A stretch of DNA of 64,000 nt from Flavobacteriales bacterium (lineage in GTDB: Bacteria; Bacteroidota; Bacteroidia; Flavobacteriales_F; PHOS-HE28). The stretch spans positions 4,278,001-4,342,000 of the forward strand of contig CP064979.1 of NCBI GenBank assembly GCA_016699575.1. The letters run 5' to 3'. The notes beneath the pieces are model-generated. The model was given only the letters and a program-made list of their open reading frames with translations, was not told where the DNA came from and searched no databases. Made by a program: the position numbers and the translations under genes. Below are positions 1 through 7,684 of this stretch, one piece after another (position 1 is the stretch's first letter; each line of letters begins with the position of its first letter).

Positions 1-2
1 CT

Positions 3-275
3 ATCCTGATGATGGGCGCCATCTTTCTCGTGTTCTACTTCTTCATGATGCGCCCGCAACAGAAGAAGATGAAGGACGCCAAGAAGTTCCGCGAAGCACT
101 GCAGAAAGGCACCCGAGTGGTGACCATCGGGGGCATCCACGGCAAGGTGGTGGAGGTGGACGACAAGACCGTGCTGCTGGAAGTTGATAGCAACGTGAAG
201 CTGCGGTTCGAGAAGAGCGCCGTGAGCATGGACAGCAGCACGCAGCTCACCGAGGAGACGAAGAAGCAAGCTTAG
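3..275 (+). CDS. yajC: Preprotein translocase subunit YajC (5' partial)
   Basis: The reading frame is open to the window edge, so the N-terminus is missing. A single hydrophobic segment (ILMMGAIFLVFYFFMM) runs straight into the hallmark RPQQKKMK, then a basic amphipathic stretch and the conserved KGTRVVTIGGIHGKVVEV block. This is the layout of YajC, the small inner-membrane protein associated with SecDF and the Sec translocon. The tail is short and charged, ending at a TAG. The coaE start follows 5 bp later, a yajC-coaE order common in Bacteroidota, so cotranscription is likely. Only a few residues appear to be lost at the edge. Identity is secure from the RPQQK and TIGGIHG motifs. Confidence 0.93.
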   Translation: MLMMGAIFLVFYFFMMRPQQKKMKDAKKFREALQKGTRVVTIGGIHGKVVEVDDKTVLLEVDSNVKLRFEKSAVSMDSSTQLTEETKKQA

Positions 276-280
276 TTGCC

Positions 281-877
281 ATGGCCACCCGACCGCTCAA
301 GCTGGGTGTGACCGGGGGCATGGGCAGCGGCAAAACCACCGTTTGCCGGGTGCTGGAGGTGCTGGGTGCACCGATCTTCAGTGCCGATCTGTGCGGAAGA
401 GAATTGCTTGATACCGACCCCGTACTAAGGGCCGCTGTGGCTAAGCGTTTCGGTGATGGGCTTTACCGGACCGGGAGCCTGGACCGCAAGGCTTTGGCGG
501 AGATCGTCTTCAATGATGCATCAGCGCTGGCTGAATTGAACGCCATGGTGCATCCGCGCGTGATCGCAGCCTTTACCACCTGGTGCGATGAACAACAGGC
601 CCCCTACGTGGTGATGGAATCAGCCTTGATGCCGCGCAGCGGTTCAGCGAAGCTCATGGATCATTTGGTGGTTGTGCAGGCCCCTTACGAACTGCGGCTA
701 CGACGCGTGATGATGCGCGACGGCTCGGATGAAGCCCAGGTGCGTGCCCGGATGGCCCGACAGGCCGGTGATGCGGAACTCGCATCGCTTGCCGGAACCG
801 TGATCGACAACAGCGGGGCTGTGCTGGTGATCCCTCAGGTCCTTGAACTGCACCAAGCACTTTTGAAAGGACGATGA
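281..877 (+). CDS. coaE: Dephospho-CoA kinase
   Basis: This gene encodes the last step of coenzyme A synthesis, ATP-dependent 3'-phosphorylation of dephospho-CoA in the cytosol. The 198-residue protein has the family's usual length. The P-loop GGMGSGKT lies at residues 12-19. It is followed by the substrate-side region SADLCGREL (family DADxxxxx), HPRV in the CoA domain, and the lid-region RVMMRDGSDEAQVRARMARQ with the expected arginines. VIDNSG near the end is the typical CoaE C-terminal motif. The start is 5 bp after the yajC stop, and its own stop overlaps the next ATG (ATGA), indicating translational coupling with the small membrane protein downstream. Confidence 0.95.
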   Translation: MATRPLKLGVTGGMGSGKTTVCRVLEVLGAPIFSADLCGRELLDTDPVLRAAVAKRFGDGLYRTGSLDRKALAEIVFNDASALAELNAMVHPRVIAAFTTWCDEQQAPYVVMESALMPRSGSAKLMDHLVVVQAPYELRLRRVMMRDGSDEAQVRARMARQAGDAELASLAGTVIDNSGAVLVIPQVLELHQALLKGR

Positions 878-1152
878 ACGCGGAGAAGCACCTGCCGTTG
901 TCGATGGTCACACTGATCTTCGGCGTGTTGTCAGTGCTGCTGGCTTTTGCGGTGCATCTGGTTTCCTTGGCCGTGGTGCTTGCGCTAATGGCAGTGGCTT
1001 TCGGTTTTTGGGGTCGCTTCAGGGCGAAAGGCCGCAGCTATTCGCAGATGAGCCTCAAACGTTCGCGTTGGGGACTTCGCGCGGGCTTGGTAGGCCTTGC
1101 TTGCAGTGCAGTGATGTGGTGGCTATGGGCCAGCAACATCCTGTTGGGCTGA
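874..1152 (+). CDS. Small hydrophobic membrane protein of unknown function
   Basis: The 92-residue protein has two long hydrophobic stretches close together in the N-terminal half (about residues 10-46, FGVLSVLLAFAVHLVSLAVVLALMAVAFGFWG) and a third near the C-terminus. A basic loop (RAKGRSYSQMSLKRSRWGLR) lies between. It starts inside the coaE stop codon (ATGA overlap), so it is probably translated from the same mRNA. The pattern recalls short DUF4190-like membrane proteins, but no diagnostic motif is present, so no function is assigned. It converges directly on the exonuclease gene, whose stop is at the next base. Confidence 0.7.
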   Translation: MNAEKHLPLSMVTLIFGVLSVLLAFAVHLVSLAVVLALMAVAFGFWGRFRAKGRSYSQMSLKRSRWGLRAGLVGLACSAVMWWLWASNILLG

Positions 1153-1716
1153 TCAAGCGCGCAGCAATGCACCGTGCACTGTTGTGCTGCCCAGTACTGC
1201 TTCTTCTCCGAAGCGATCGACCAACTGCGTGAAGGCATCGGCGCAGGCCAGGGCATCTTCCAAAGCCCTATGTCGGGCCTTCCGCTCAACCCTCAAATGA
1301 CCGCAAAGGCTGTTCAGATTGTGGAACCTGAGGTGCGGGAAGAAGCGTCGGCTCAACTGCTCGGTGCATAGAGCTTGCCGCTCGAACCCCAGTTCCAACC
1401 GCCGGAACGCGGAACCAAGGGCCACCATGTCGAAACGAGCGTTGTGGGCCACTACGACCGCACCTTCCGTCATCCGGTCCACGTGACCTGCAACATCCCT
1501 GAATGTCGGTGCCCCGTCGAGCATGTTCTTATTGATACCAGTGAGCATACCAACGAAAGGATCCGGGGCCGAACCCGATCTCACCAGCGAACTCCACCTT
1601 GTCACTTCACCCCGCCCGTCCAAGAGCACAACGGCTACCTCCATGATGGCCGCCCGCTCGGGATCACCGAACGTTGTCTCCACGTCCACCACGGCATAGC
1701 GCTGTACAAAAGCCAT
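1153..1716 (-). CDS. DnaQ-like 3'-5' exonuclease (DEDDh)
   Basis: This is a predicted metal-dependent 3'-5' exonuclease of the DNA polymerase III epsilon/RNase T superfamily. All three Exo motifs are visible. ExoI is VDVETT with D11 and E13, ExoII is HNARFD at 91-96, and ExoIII is H149 with D154 in ARHRALEDALA, which makes it a DEDDh type. At 187 residues it is little more than the nuclease domain, with no polymerase-binding tail or GIY-YIG partner, so its role (proofreading, repair or RNA processing) is open. The start is supported by a strong Shine-Dalgarno sequence, AGGAGG, at 1721-1729 on the minus strand, which is unusual for this phylum. Confidence 0.88.
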   Translation of the reverse strand: MAFVQRYAVVDVETTFGDPERAAIMEVAVVLLDGRGEVTRWSSLVRSGSAPDPFVGMLTGINKNMLDGAPTFRDVAGHVDRMTEGAVVVAHNARFDMVALGSAFRRLELGFERQALCTEQLSRRFFPHLRFHNLNSLCGHLRVERKARHRALEDALACADAFTQLVDRFGEEAVLGSTTVHGALLRA

Positions 1717-1832
1717 TCGGCCCCCTCCTACGCTCGACCGGTCGCAAGGTTCTGTCCCTGAAAGGCGGTATGTGAACGTTTTTTGGGGCAGTACTCTCCA
1801 AGGAGAGCATTTCTATGGTGTCCTTTGTGACC

Positions 1833-1846
1833 TTATGCATGCATAA
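1833..1846. promoter_or_regulatory. Perfect 14-bp palindrome upstream of the 1878 gene
   Basis: TTATGCATGCATAA is a perfect palindrome 31 bp before the ATG at 1878. A second inverted repeat, CTCTCC-AA-GGAGAG, sits at 1794-1807. Both lie in the 161-bp divergent gap between the exonuclease and the 1878 gene. A dyad of this size here could be an operator for a dimeric regulator, but no regulator gene is adjacent. Confidence 0.4.
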
Positions 1847-1877
1847 CGTATAAAGCTCCGAACCCACTCCTTAGAAG

Positions 1878-2276
1878 ATGCTCATTGAAACCAAGCTGGC
1901 CACCATTGAAAAGGTCGGCTCCGAACGGTTGGAAGTCCGCTTCAAACTGAACGAACATGTTACCCGCGAAGGGATCTGCGAGATCCTCAGCGAAAGGCAA
2001 CGCCTTTGCCCGGAAGGTCCCCGGGACATTCTTGCCGTCATCCCCGGTGACCCCGACTTCGACCTGGACGTGGTGACCACCAACCACTACGACGGCCTCG
2101 GGCTGGACAACTGTACGCGTGCCCTGGCCATTGCGGCAGCGAGCCCCATCAACGAACGTATGGCCGGCTTGTTCTTCGCCTATTTCCCGCAGGGTTTCCC
2201 GGCTAGGGTGTTCGCCACTGAGGAAGATGCCAAGGGCTGGTTGGCCAGTCGGGCAGCCACGGCATCCCTCTCCTAA
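1878..2276 (+). CDS. STAS/SEC14-like (DUF7793-like) protein of unknown function
   Basis: The 132-residue soluble protein has no signal peptide. Its overall pattern resembles the small alpha/beta proteins of Bacteroidota annotated as STAS/SEC14- or DUF7793-like: an N-terminal strand pair with charged residues, a central strand after GPRDILAVIPGD, a helix with ALAIAAASPINERMAGLFFAYF, and a final PARVFATEEDAKGWL helix. The FxTEEDAxxWL ending is typical of that group. No catalytic residues can be recognised. The gene is monocistronic. Its TAA stop is the first TAA of the MITE-like element that follows, so the element inserted exactly at the end of the gene. The assignment is by fold impression only. 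Confidence 0.65.
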   Translation: MLIETKLATIEKVGSERLEVRFKLNEHVTREGICEILSERQRLCPEGPRDILAVIPGDPDFDLDVVTTNHYDGLGLDNCTRALAIAAASPINERMAGLFFAYFPQGFPARVFATEEDAKGWLASRAATASLS

Positions 2277-2440
2277 GAGCCTGTTTGGGATCTCTTGAAC
2301 GAAGGGCTCCGAGGCTATTTTTCGTTCAGGCGCATCCGGAAAATCATCGCGTAGCGCTGCCTACGGGATTATTTTCCGGCGAAGCATGGGCGGAAAAGAG
2401 ACCGGAGCGCGAGTTTGAAGAGATCCCGAACAGGCTCTAA
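2274..2440. mobile_element. MITE-like palindromic element with TAA direct repeats
   Basis: The outer 24 bp at each end (2274-2297 and 2417-2440) are inverted repeats matching at 21 positions. They begin GAGCCTGTT once the flanking TAA is removed. TAA occurs at both outer edges, consistent with a 3-bp target duplication. Inside is a second long dyad (about 2335-2384) whose arms start CCGGAAAAT. The element carries no ORF. The end sequence and the 3-bp duplication resemble IS5-family elements that target TNA, so a non-autonomous derivative is likely. No second copy was seen in this window. Confidence 0.65.
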
Positions 2441-2472
2441 GACCGATAAGTCCGGCCGGATACATTGCGCCG

Positions 2473-3021
2473 ATGATGCGCCGTGTAAACCAAGTGCTGT
2501 TGCGCTGGCTGGGCTGGAAGATCGTGGGTGATAGACCGCATGACCGGGACCAGTACATCGTGGTGGTCGCTCCTCACACCAGCAATTGGGATTTCCTGAT
2601 TGGTGTAATGGTGCGCAGTGCGATGGCCATGACCGACGTGCGCTACCTGGCCAAGAAAGAGCTCTTCCGAGCACCCTTCGGCTGGTTGTTCCGCGCGCTC
2701 GGTGGCTACCCGGTGGACCGGAGCAAGCACAGCAACATGACCGATGCTGTGGTGGAATTGTTCCGGACCATACCCGACTTCAAGATCGCCATCACCCCGG
2801 AAGGCACCCGCAAGTACGTGGCGGAATGGAAGACCGGGTTCCACCGGATAGCGTCGAAGGCCCATGTGGCCATTGTCCCCTGCGTGTTCGACTATGGCCG
2901 CAAGACCGTGTCGTTCCTGCCGGTTTTCCCGCTCACGGACGATGTGGACGGGGATGTGGCGCGCCTGAAGGCCTTGTATGTGCATGCCCGCGGCCACAAC
3001 CCCGAAGACGGTGTGCATTGA
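2473..3021 (+). CDS. PlsC-like 1-acylglycerol-3-phosphate acyltransferase
   Basis: This is a predicted membrane-associated acyltransferase of the lysophosphatidate acyltransferase group, adding an acyl chain to a lysophospholipid-type acceptor. The catalytic HX4D motif is HTSNWD at residues 35-40. The acceptor-binding TPEGTR is at 108-113, and a KKELFRAPFGWLF block lies between them. The 182-residue length is shorter than classical PlsC and fits the compact Bacteroidota family, which lacks a clear N-terminal transmembrane helix. It follows the MITE-like element by about 30 bp, so its promoter may lie in or next to that element. The specific acceptor cannot be told from the sequence. Confidence 0.85.
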   Translation: MMRRVNQVLLRWLGWKIVGDRPHDRDQYIVVVAPHTSNWDFLIGVMVRSAMAMTDVRYLAKKELFRAPFGWLFRALGGYPVDRSKHSNMTDAVVELFRTIPDFKIAITPEGTRKYVAEWKTGFHRIASKAHVAIVPCVFDYGRKTVSFLPVFPLTDDVDGDVARLKALYVHARGHNPEDGVH

Positions 3022-3061
3022 ACGGCACGATGATGGCTAAGCGCGCTGAACACTGAACCGT

Positions 3062-3586
3062 ATGAGGACCCTTTTCTTTCTGGCAATGCTCCTTGGCCCC
3101 ATTGGCCTCCAAGCTCAACAGGTGTTCCCCGAACTGGCTGGCGAAACGCCCACATCGAAACAGATAAGGCTACCGAAGGACGCCAAAGGCAAGTACACCA
3201 TTCTCTGCCTGGCCTATGACCGCAGCGCCAATGACGCGCTCACCCAATGGATGGAACCCGCCTATCTGCGTTTCGTGGCGAAACATGGGCTCTTCGCGGG
3301 CGACCATGACGTGAACATCTGGTTCGTGCCCATGTTCACCGGCACGGACAAAGCGGCCTACGGGCCCGTGATGAAGAAGCTCCAAAAAAGCGAGGATCCC
3401 GAGGTGCTGGATCATATCCTGTTCTTCAAAGGCGACATCGACCTTTATGTGCGCGAGTTGTCCATGACGGACAAGTCCTTGCCCTACATCTTTGTCTTGG
3501 ATGAGCAGGGGCGCATCGTGCACAGCACCTCCGGCGCCTTCAGCGACGACAAACTGGACGCCCTTGAGGAAGTCCTTCCACTGTAA
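3062..3586 (+). CDS. Secreted thioredoxin-fold-like protein without CxxC
   Basis: The 174-residue protein has a signal peptide (MRTLFFLAMLLGPIGLQAQ, cleavage after AQ). The mature part reads like a thioredoxin-fold protein. A first strand, KYTILCLAYDRS, is followed by a helix with a long insertion, then SLPYIFVLDEQGRIVHSTSGAFSDDKLDALEEVL, the strand-turn-strand-helix that closes such domains. The usual CxxC is absent; the corresponding site reads LAYDRSAND. A redox role is therefore unlikely, and a binding or assembly role is possible, as in ATP10-like proteins. It lies 40 bp after the acyltransferase gene and 37 bp before the cyclophilin gene, so it could be cotranscribed with either. Confidence 0.7.
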   Translation: MRTLFFLAMLLGPIGLQAQQVFPELAGETPTSKQIRLPKDAKGKYTILCLAYDRSANDALTQWMEPAYLRFVAKHGLFAGDHDVNIWFVPMFTGTDKAAYGPVMKKLQKSEDPEVLDHILFFKGDIDLYVRELSMTDKSLPYIFVLDEQGRIVHSTSGAFSDDKLDALEEVLPL

Positions 3587-3622
3587 CCCCGCGGATATCT
3601 TCGCCGCCCCAAAACACAGCAC

Positions 3623-4336
3623 ATGAACTTTGCGCGTACCGCACCGATCGTTGCAGCGCTCCCGTTGATCTTCGCCATGTGCGCTTCCGGCCCAGCTGGC
3701 AAGCGCGAGGCCGCACAACAAACCAACGAGGCACCTGCCAACACCCAAACCCAACAACCCAGCACCCCCATGACCACCGGCGACGGACTCTTCGCAACGT
3801 TCAACACCACCAAAGGCAAGATCGTTTGCCAACTCGAGTTCGAGAAGACGCCAATGACCGTGGCCAACTTCGTGGGCCTGGCAGAAGGCACGGTGAACAA
3901 CACCGCCAAGGGTGCGGGCCAGCCTTACTACGACGGCATTGTGTTCCACCGCGTGATCCCCAACTTCATGATCCAATGCGGCGACCCGACCGGGACGGGT
4001 ATGGGCGGCCCTGGCTACATGTTCCCCGATGAGATCGTGGCCGACCTGAAGCATACGGGCCCCGGCATCCTGAGCATGGCCAACGCTGGTCCGGGCAACC
4101 CTCCCGGCTCAGGTACCAACGGCAGCCAGTTCTTCATCACGCACGTGCCGACACCCTGGCTCGACGGCAAGCACACCGTGTTCGGTCACGTAGTTGAAGG
4201 GCAGGACGTGGTGAACGCCATTGGCCAAGGCGACAAGATCGAGACCTTGACGATCACGCGTAAAGGCAAAGCCGCCGAGGCGTTCGATGCGGCCAAAGTG
4301 CTGGCCAACTACAAGGACAAGTTCAAGCAGCGCTAG
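3623..4336 (+). CDS. Cyclophilin-type peptidyl-prolyl isomerase, exported
   Basis: This enzyme would catalyse cis-trans isomerisation of Xaa-Pro bonds, probably in the periplasm. A hydrophobic N-terminus ends at Cys20 (LIFAMC), which would be an atypical lipobox because Met precedes Cys. A Gln/Thr/Pro-rich linker runs to about residue 50. The cyclophilin domain holds FHRVIPNFMIQ at 109-119 with the catalytic Arg, then GTNGSQFFITHVPTPWLDGKH and VFGHVVEGQDVV. It ends in a lysine-rich tail. A hairpin resembling an intrinsic terminator begins 17 bp after the stop. Confidence 0.93.
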   Translation: MNFARTAPIVAALPLIFAMCASGPAGKREAAQQTNEAPANTQTQQPSTPMTTGDGLFATFNTTKGKIVCQLEFEKTPMTVANFVGLAEGTVNNTAKGAGQPYYDGIVFHRVIPNFMIQCGDPTGTGMGGPGYMFPDEIVADLKHTGPGILSMANAGPGNPPGSGTNGSQFFITHVPTPWLDGKHTVFGHVVEGQDVVNAIGQGDKIETLTITRKGKAAEAFDAAKVLANYKDKFKQR

Positions 4337-4353
4337 TTGTGAGCGAGCAATGT

Positions 4354-4383
4354 GAACAAGGCCTCCGCAAGGGGGCCTTGTTC
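4354..4383. terminator. Hairpin terminator between cyclophilin and rhlE
   Basis: A perfect 10-bp stem (GAACAAGGCC paired with GGCCTTGTTC) encloses a 10-nt loop between two convergent genes. The downstream U-tract is poor, so it may act as a weak bidirectional terminator. Confidence 0.6.
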
Positions 4384-4384
4384 G

Positions 4385-5656
4385 TTAGTGAGCGTGCGCG
4401 GGTCGTGATGCGCCGCCGCCAGGCCGACCACCGCGGCGGCGGTTATTGCCACCACGGCCACGACTACGATCCGCACCACCACCTTCGCGCTTGCCCTCTG
4501 GACGGTATTCCGGGCCGCGTGCGAACCCTTCAGGCATGGGCTGCTTGGCAACTTCATAGCCGATCAACTTCTCGATGCGGCCGAATTCGCGCATCTCCTT
4601 CTCGTTGATGAAGGTGATGGCCTGGCCCTTCCGAGCGGCTCGCGCAGTGCGACCGACCCGGTGCACGTAATCCTCCGGATCGCGGGGAACATCGTAGTTC
4701 ACCACCAGGTCGATGTCATCAATGTCAATGCCGCGGCTTACAACGTTCGTAGCCACAAGGATGCGCAGTTTACGGTTCCGGAAAGCCAGCATCACCTCTT
4801 CGCGTTCGCCCTGCTCCAGGTCGCTGTGCATCCCTTTGGCGTTGAATCCCCGCCGTGCCAAATGCCTTGCGAGATTCCGCACTTCGACTTTTTTGCCCGC
4901 GAACACGATGATGCAACTAGCCTCGTTCGTTTTCAGGATGTGCTCCAGGATATCGGCCTTCTGAGCGTCGTAAATAACATACGCCTCTTGCTTCACACCT
5001 TCCGCGGGTTTGCTCAGTGCGATCGAGATCTCCAGGGGATCGTGCAGGACCTCCTTGGCCAGCCCGCGGATCTCAGGGGCCATGGTGGCGCTGAACATGA
5101 GCGTTTGGCGCTCCTTGGGCAGGAAGCCGATGATGCGCTTGATGTCGTCGATGAAGCCCATGTCGAACATGCGATCGGCTTCATCAAGGACCAGGAATTC
5201 AAGGCCCTGTGTGGGCACATAGCCAAGATTCAAATGGCTGAGCAGCTTGCCAGGCGTGGCCACGATGACCTCGGTGCCGCTGGTGAGCGCCAGTTTCTGC
5301 TGATCGAAGGAAGCTGCATCGCTTCCGCCGTACACGGGTACCGAAGTGATGGGCGTATAATAGGCGATGGCCTGTATCTGCTGATCGATCTGCAAAGCCA
5401 GTTCACGTGTGGGCACCACGATGAGCGCTCGGATGCTCTTCGGATCGCGCGGTGCGTAACTAGTGATGACATCGATGAGCGGCAGCAGGAACGCCGCCGT
5501 TTTGCCGGTGCCCGTTTGCGCGCAAGCGATGAGGTCGCGGCCGTCAAGAGCGGCGGGAATGGCCTGCTGCTGAATGGGCGTGGGTTTGCGGATGCCCATG
5601 TCCGCGATGCCTGCGATCAGATCGTGGTGCAGGCCGAGCGAGTTGAAATCGTCCAA
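4385..5656 (-). CDS. rhlE: DEAD-box RNA helicase, RhlE type
   Basis: This is an ATP-dependent RNA helicase acting in RNA remodelling, ribosome maturation or cold adaptation. The order of motifs is complete. The Q-motif is F4 with PTPIQQQAIP, motif I AQTGTGKT is at 46-53, and VVPTRELALQI is motif Ia. DEAD lies at 158-161, SAT at 189-191, and HRVGRTAR near residue 330. The C-terminal tail is a low-complexity RG/GGRG-rich, basic region ending in His/Ala, typical of RhlE paralogues in Bacteroidota. The start is a TTG, because the conserved F4 leaves no room for a later ATG. A TATATTCG box lies upstream on the minus strand. Confidence 0.94.
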   Translation of the reverse strand: MDDFNSLGLHHDLIAGIADMGIRKPTPIQQQAIPAALDGRDLIACAQTGTGKTAAFLLPLIDVITSYAPRDPKSIRALIVVPTRELALQIDQQIQAIAYYTPITSVPVYGGSDAASFDQQKLALTSGTEVIVATPGKLLSHLNLGYVPTQGLEFLVLDEADRMFDMGFIDDIKRIIGFLPKERQTLMFSATMAPEIRGLAKEVLHDPLEISIALSKPAEGVKQEAYVIYDAQKADILEHILKTNEASCIIVFAGKKVEVRNLARHLARRGFNAKGMHSDLEQGEREEVMLAFRNRKLRILVATNVVSRGIDIDDIDLVVNYDVPRDPEDYVHRVGRTARAARKGQAITFINEKEMREFGRIEKLIGYEVAKQPMPEGFARGPEYRPEGKREGGGADRSRGRGGNNRRRGGRPGGGASRPAHAH

Positions 5657-5710
5657 AGGAAAAGGTGCCTTGAAAGGCCGTCGAATATAACCGGACGCGA
5701 TCGGGCAGCC

Positions 5711-7624
5711 TCAGCTCGCCTTGCGGAGCACGCGTTGCTGGGCCACATGGAAGGTCAGAACGAGTTCATCCCGTTCACCTTGATAGCGCTGCAAACGGCC
5801 ATCGAGCTGTTGGGCCAGCAGGCGCACCAGTTCCAACCCGAACGATCCGTTGCCAAGGAACCGCTCAGCTGAAGGGCGCGAGCCGCTGTCCGAATAGCGC
5901 AGCTCGAACCGGTCGTCGCATTGGTCAATGGCCACGCGCACAATGCCCTGCTCTTCGGCCGCAAAGGCGTGCTTGACTGAGTTGGTGATCAGCTCATTCA
6001 GGATAAGGCCCAAAGGAGTCAGCGTATCAATGGGCATGTCCGCGGACATTGCCCTCAACTCCAGTTGAACGCGTCCCGTGCTGCCGAACGTGCTGAACAC
6101 ACCTTCTGCAATGGCCTTCACCTGGTCCGCCAACCTCACCTTGCCGACATTGCTCGCTTTGTAGAGCAGCTCGTGCACGCTGGCCATGGAAGCAATGCGG
6201 CCCTGGCTCTCGATCAACGCCTGCTCCAAGCGCGGATCGCCCATGTGGAAGGCCTGGGCACGGAGCAGCGCCGAGATGATCTGCAGGTTGTTCTTCACAC
6301 GGTGATGGATCTCGCGGAGGAGCACGTCCTTCTCTTCCTCGCTGATAAGGGTCTCAGCGAGGCGCAGGTTCTGCCGTTGCAGTTCAAGGTTCTGCTTCTG
6401 GATCTCCTGGGCTTGCGCCTGGATCAGCTGGGTGCGCATGCGGCTTCTCACCGCCGCCCTGCGGTTGCGCAACCAGCCCAGCGCCAGGAACACGCTCGCA
6501 ACGAGCAATAAACCGATCAGCGCAAGCCACCATATGCCCCGGGCCTTTGCGCTGTCGATCAACGACTCGTTCAATTGGTTCACCTTCCGGAGTTCCTCGA
6601 TCTGTGCTTCGCTGGAGGCCAGTTCGTACTGAACGGCAAGTCCGGCCATGCGTTCCCTGGCCTGTTCGTTCACCAACGAGTCCTTCAAGACGGTGCTTTC
6701 GCGGAGCAGCGCCAACGCTGCTTCGGGGTCGCCCTGCCCTTGCGCCAACCTGCTCCTAAGCTGAAGATCGTGCGGTGTGCGTCCCGTCGTTCCCGTCCCT
6801 TTACGGAGCGCGCGCGCGTTGTCCAAGTGGCGGGCAGCATCAGCAAAGCGCCCCAGACCGAGAAAGGCCTCCGCGAGGAGCGTTTGCACGTGAGGTGCAT
6901 CATCCTTTTGATCTGAAGCAGCAAGCACCTCAGCTGATCGGTGCAACAGGGGTAGCGCATCGGCAAAACGCCCTTGGGTGATCAGTGCTTCGCCATTGAC
7001 GATCTGTACGCGGCAGTGGCCCACGGAGTCATTGGCACGGTCAAAGTGGGCAAGTGCTTCCTCGCCGAACCGAATGACCTCATTGAACCGGCCCGCCCCA
7101 ACGAGGGCGTTCATTACATCAATGATACCCTCCCCAATGGCCGCATCATCGTTGGTGGTCTTCAGGAACACCAAGGCGCGCTTGCTCATTTCGAGCGCAC
7201 TTCCGTGGTCGCCAAGCTGTTCATAGGCAATGGACATCCATCGCAGGTCCTGGGCCATGGCCTTTGCATCGCCCAGATCGCGACCAAGGGCCGAGGCCTT
7301 GATGGCAGCCGCAAGCAGGTCGTCGTATGCGGCCAATTGGAACAATGAAGCGCATTGGCTTCCATACGCGCGGTGCTGCAGTTCTTTGTCCCGGGCTTGA
7401 CCAGCGAACTCGAACGCCGACCGTGCGTGGGCCAAGCTCTCCTGTGGACGGGTGCTCCGGAACCTATCGGCCAATTCGAGGAGCGCATTCGCCCGCTCAA
7501 CAGTTCCGGAGTTGCCATGCAAGGCTGCATGCAAACTGTCTTCACCGCGCGATGCACGAACGTGCGCGCTCAGCATGGTGACGAAGACCAGGAAGGGCAG
7601 AACGGAACGGTGGGGCATTTTCAT
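5711..7624 (-). CDS. TPR-containing sensor histidine kinase (HisKA_2 family)
   Basis: The 637-residue kinase has a signal peptide (MKMPHRSVLPFLVFVTMLSAHVRA) and a periplasmic region of several tetratricopeptide-like helices. One transmembrane segment (IWWLALIGLLLVASVFLALGWL) sits near residue 370, followed by a coiled coil. The HisKA_2 phosphoacceptor box EIHHRVKNNLQ is near residue 438. The HATPase domain shows LILNELITNSVKHAF and GFGLEL-like NGSFGLELV. There is no receiver domain, so the partner regulator is elsewhere. The start is fixed by AGGAGGG at 7631-7637 (minus strand), 7 nt before the ATG; longer forms would run into rarA. It is divergent from rarA with a 60-bp gap. Confidence 0.9.
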   Translation of the reverse strand: MKMPHRSVLPFLVFVTMLSAHVRASRGEDSLHAALHGNSGTVERANALLELADRFRSTRPQESLAHARSAFEFAGQARDKELQHRAYGSQCASLFQLAAYDDLLAAAIKASALGRDLGDAKAMAQDLRWMSIAYEQLGDHGSALEMSKRALVFLKTTNDDAAIGEGIIDVMNALVGAGRFNEVIRFGEEALAHFDRANDSVGHCRVQIVNGEALITQGRFADALPLLHRSAEVLAASDQKDDAPHVQTLLAEAFLGLGRFADAARHLDNARALRKGTGTTGRTPHDLQLRSRLAQGQGDPEAALALLRESTVLKDSLVNEQARERMAGLAVQYELASSEAQIEELRKVNQLNESLIDSAKARGIWWLALIGLLLVASVFLALGWLRNRRAAVRSRMRTQLIQAQAQEIQKQNLELQRQNLRLAETLISEEEKDVLLREIHHRVKNNLQIISALLRAQAFHMGDPRLEQALIESQGRIASMASVHELLYKASNVGKVRLADQVKAIAEGVFSTFGSTGRVQLELRAMSADMPIDTLTPLGLILNELITNSVKHAFAAEEQGIVRVAIDQCDDRFELRYSDSGSRPSAERFLGNGSFGLELVRLLAQQLDGRLQRYQGERDELVLTFHVAQQRVLRKAS

Positions 7625-7684
7625 CGCGGACCCTCCTACGGACGGACCATGGGCGCGGTTGCGCAACGTGCGTTCCTTTGTTGC

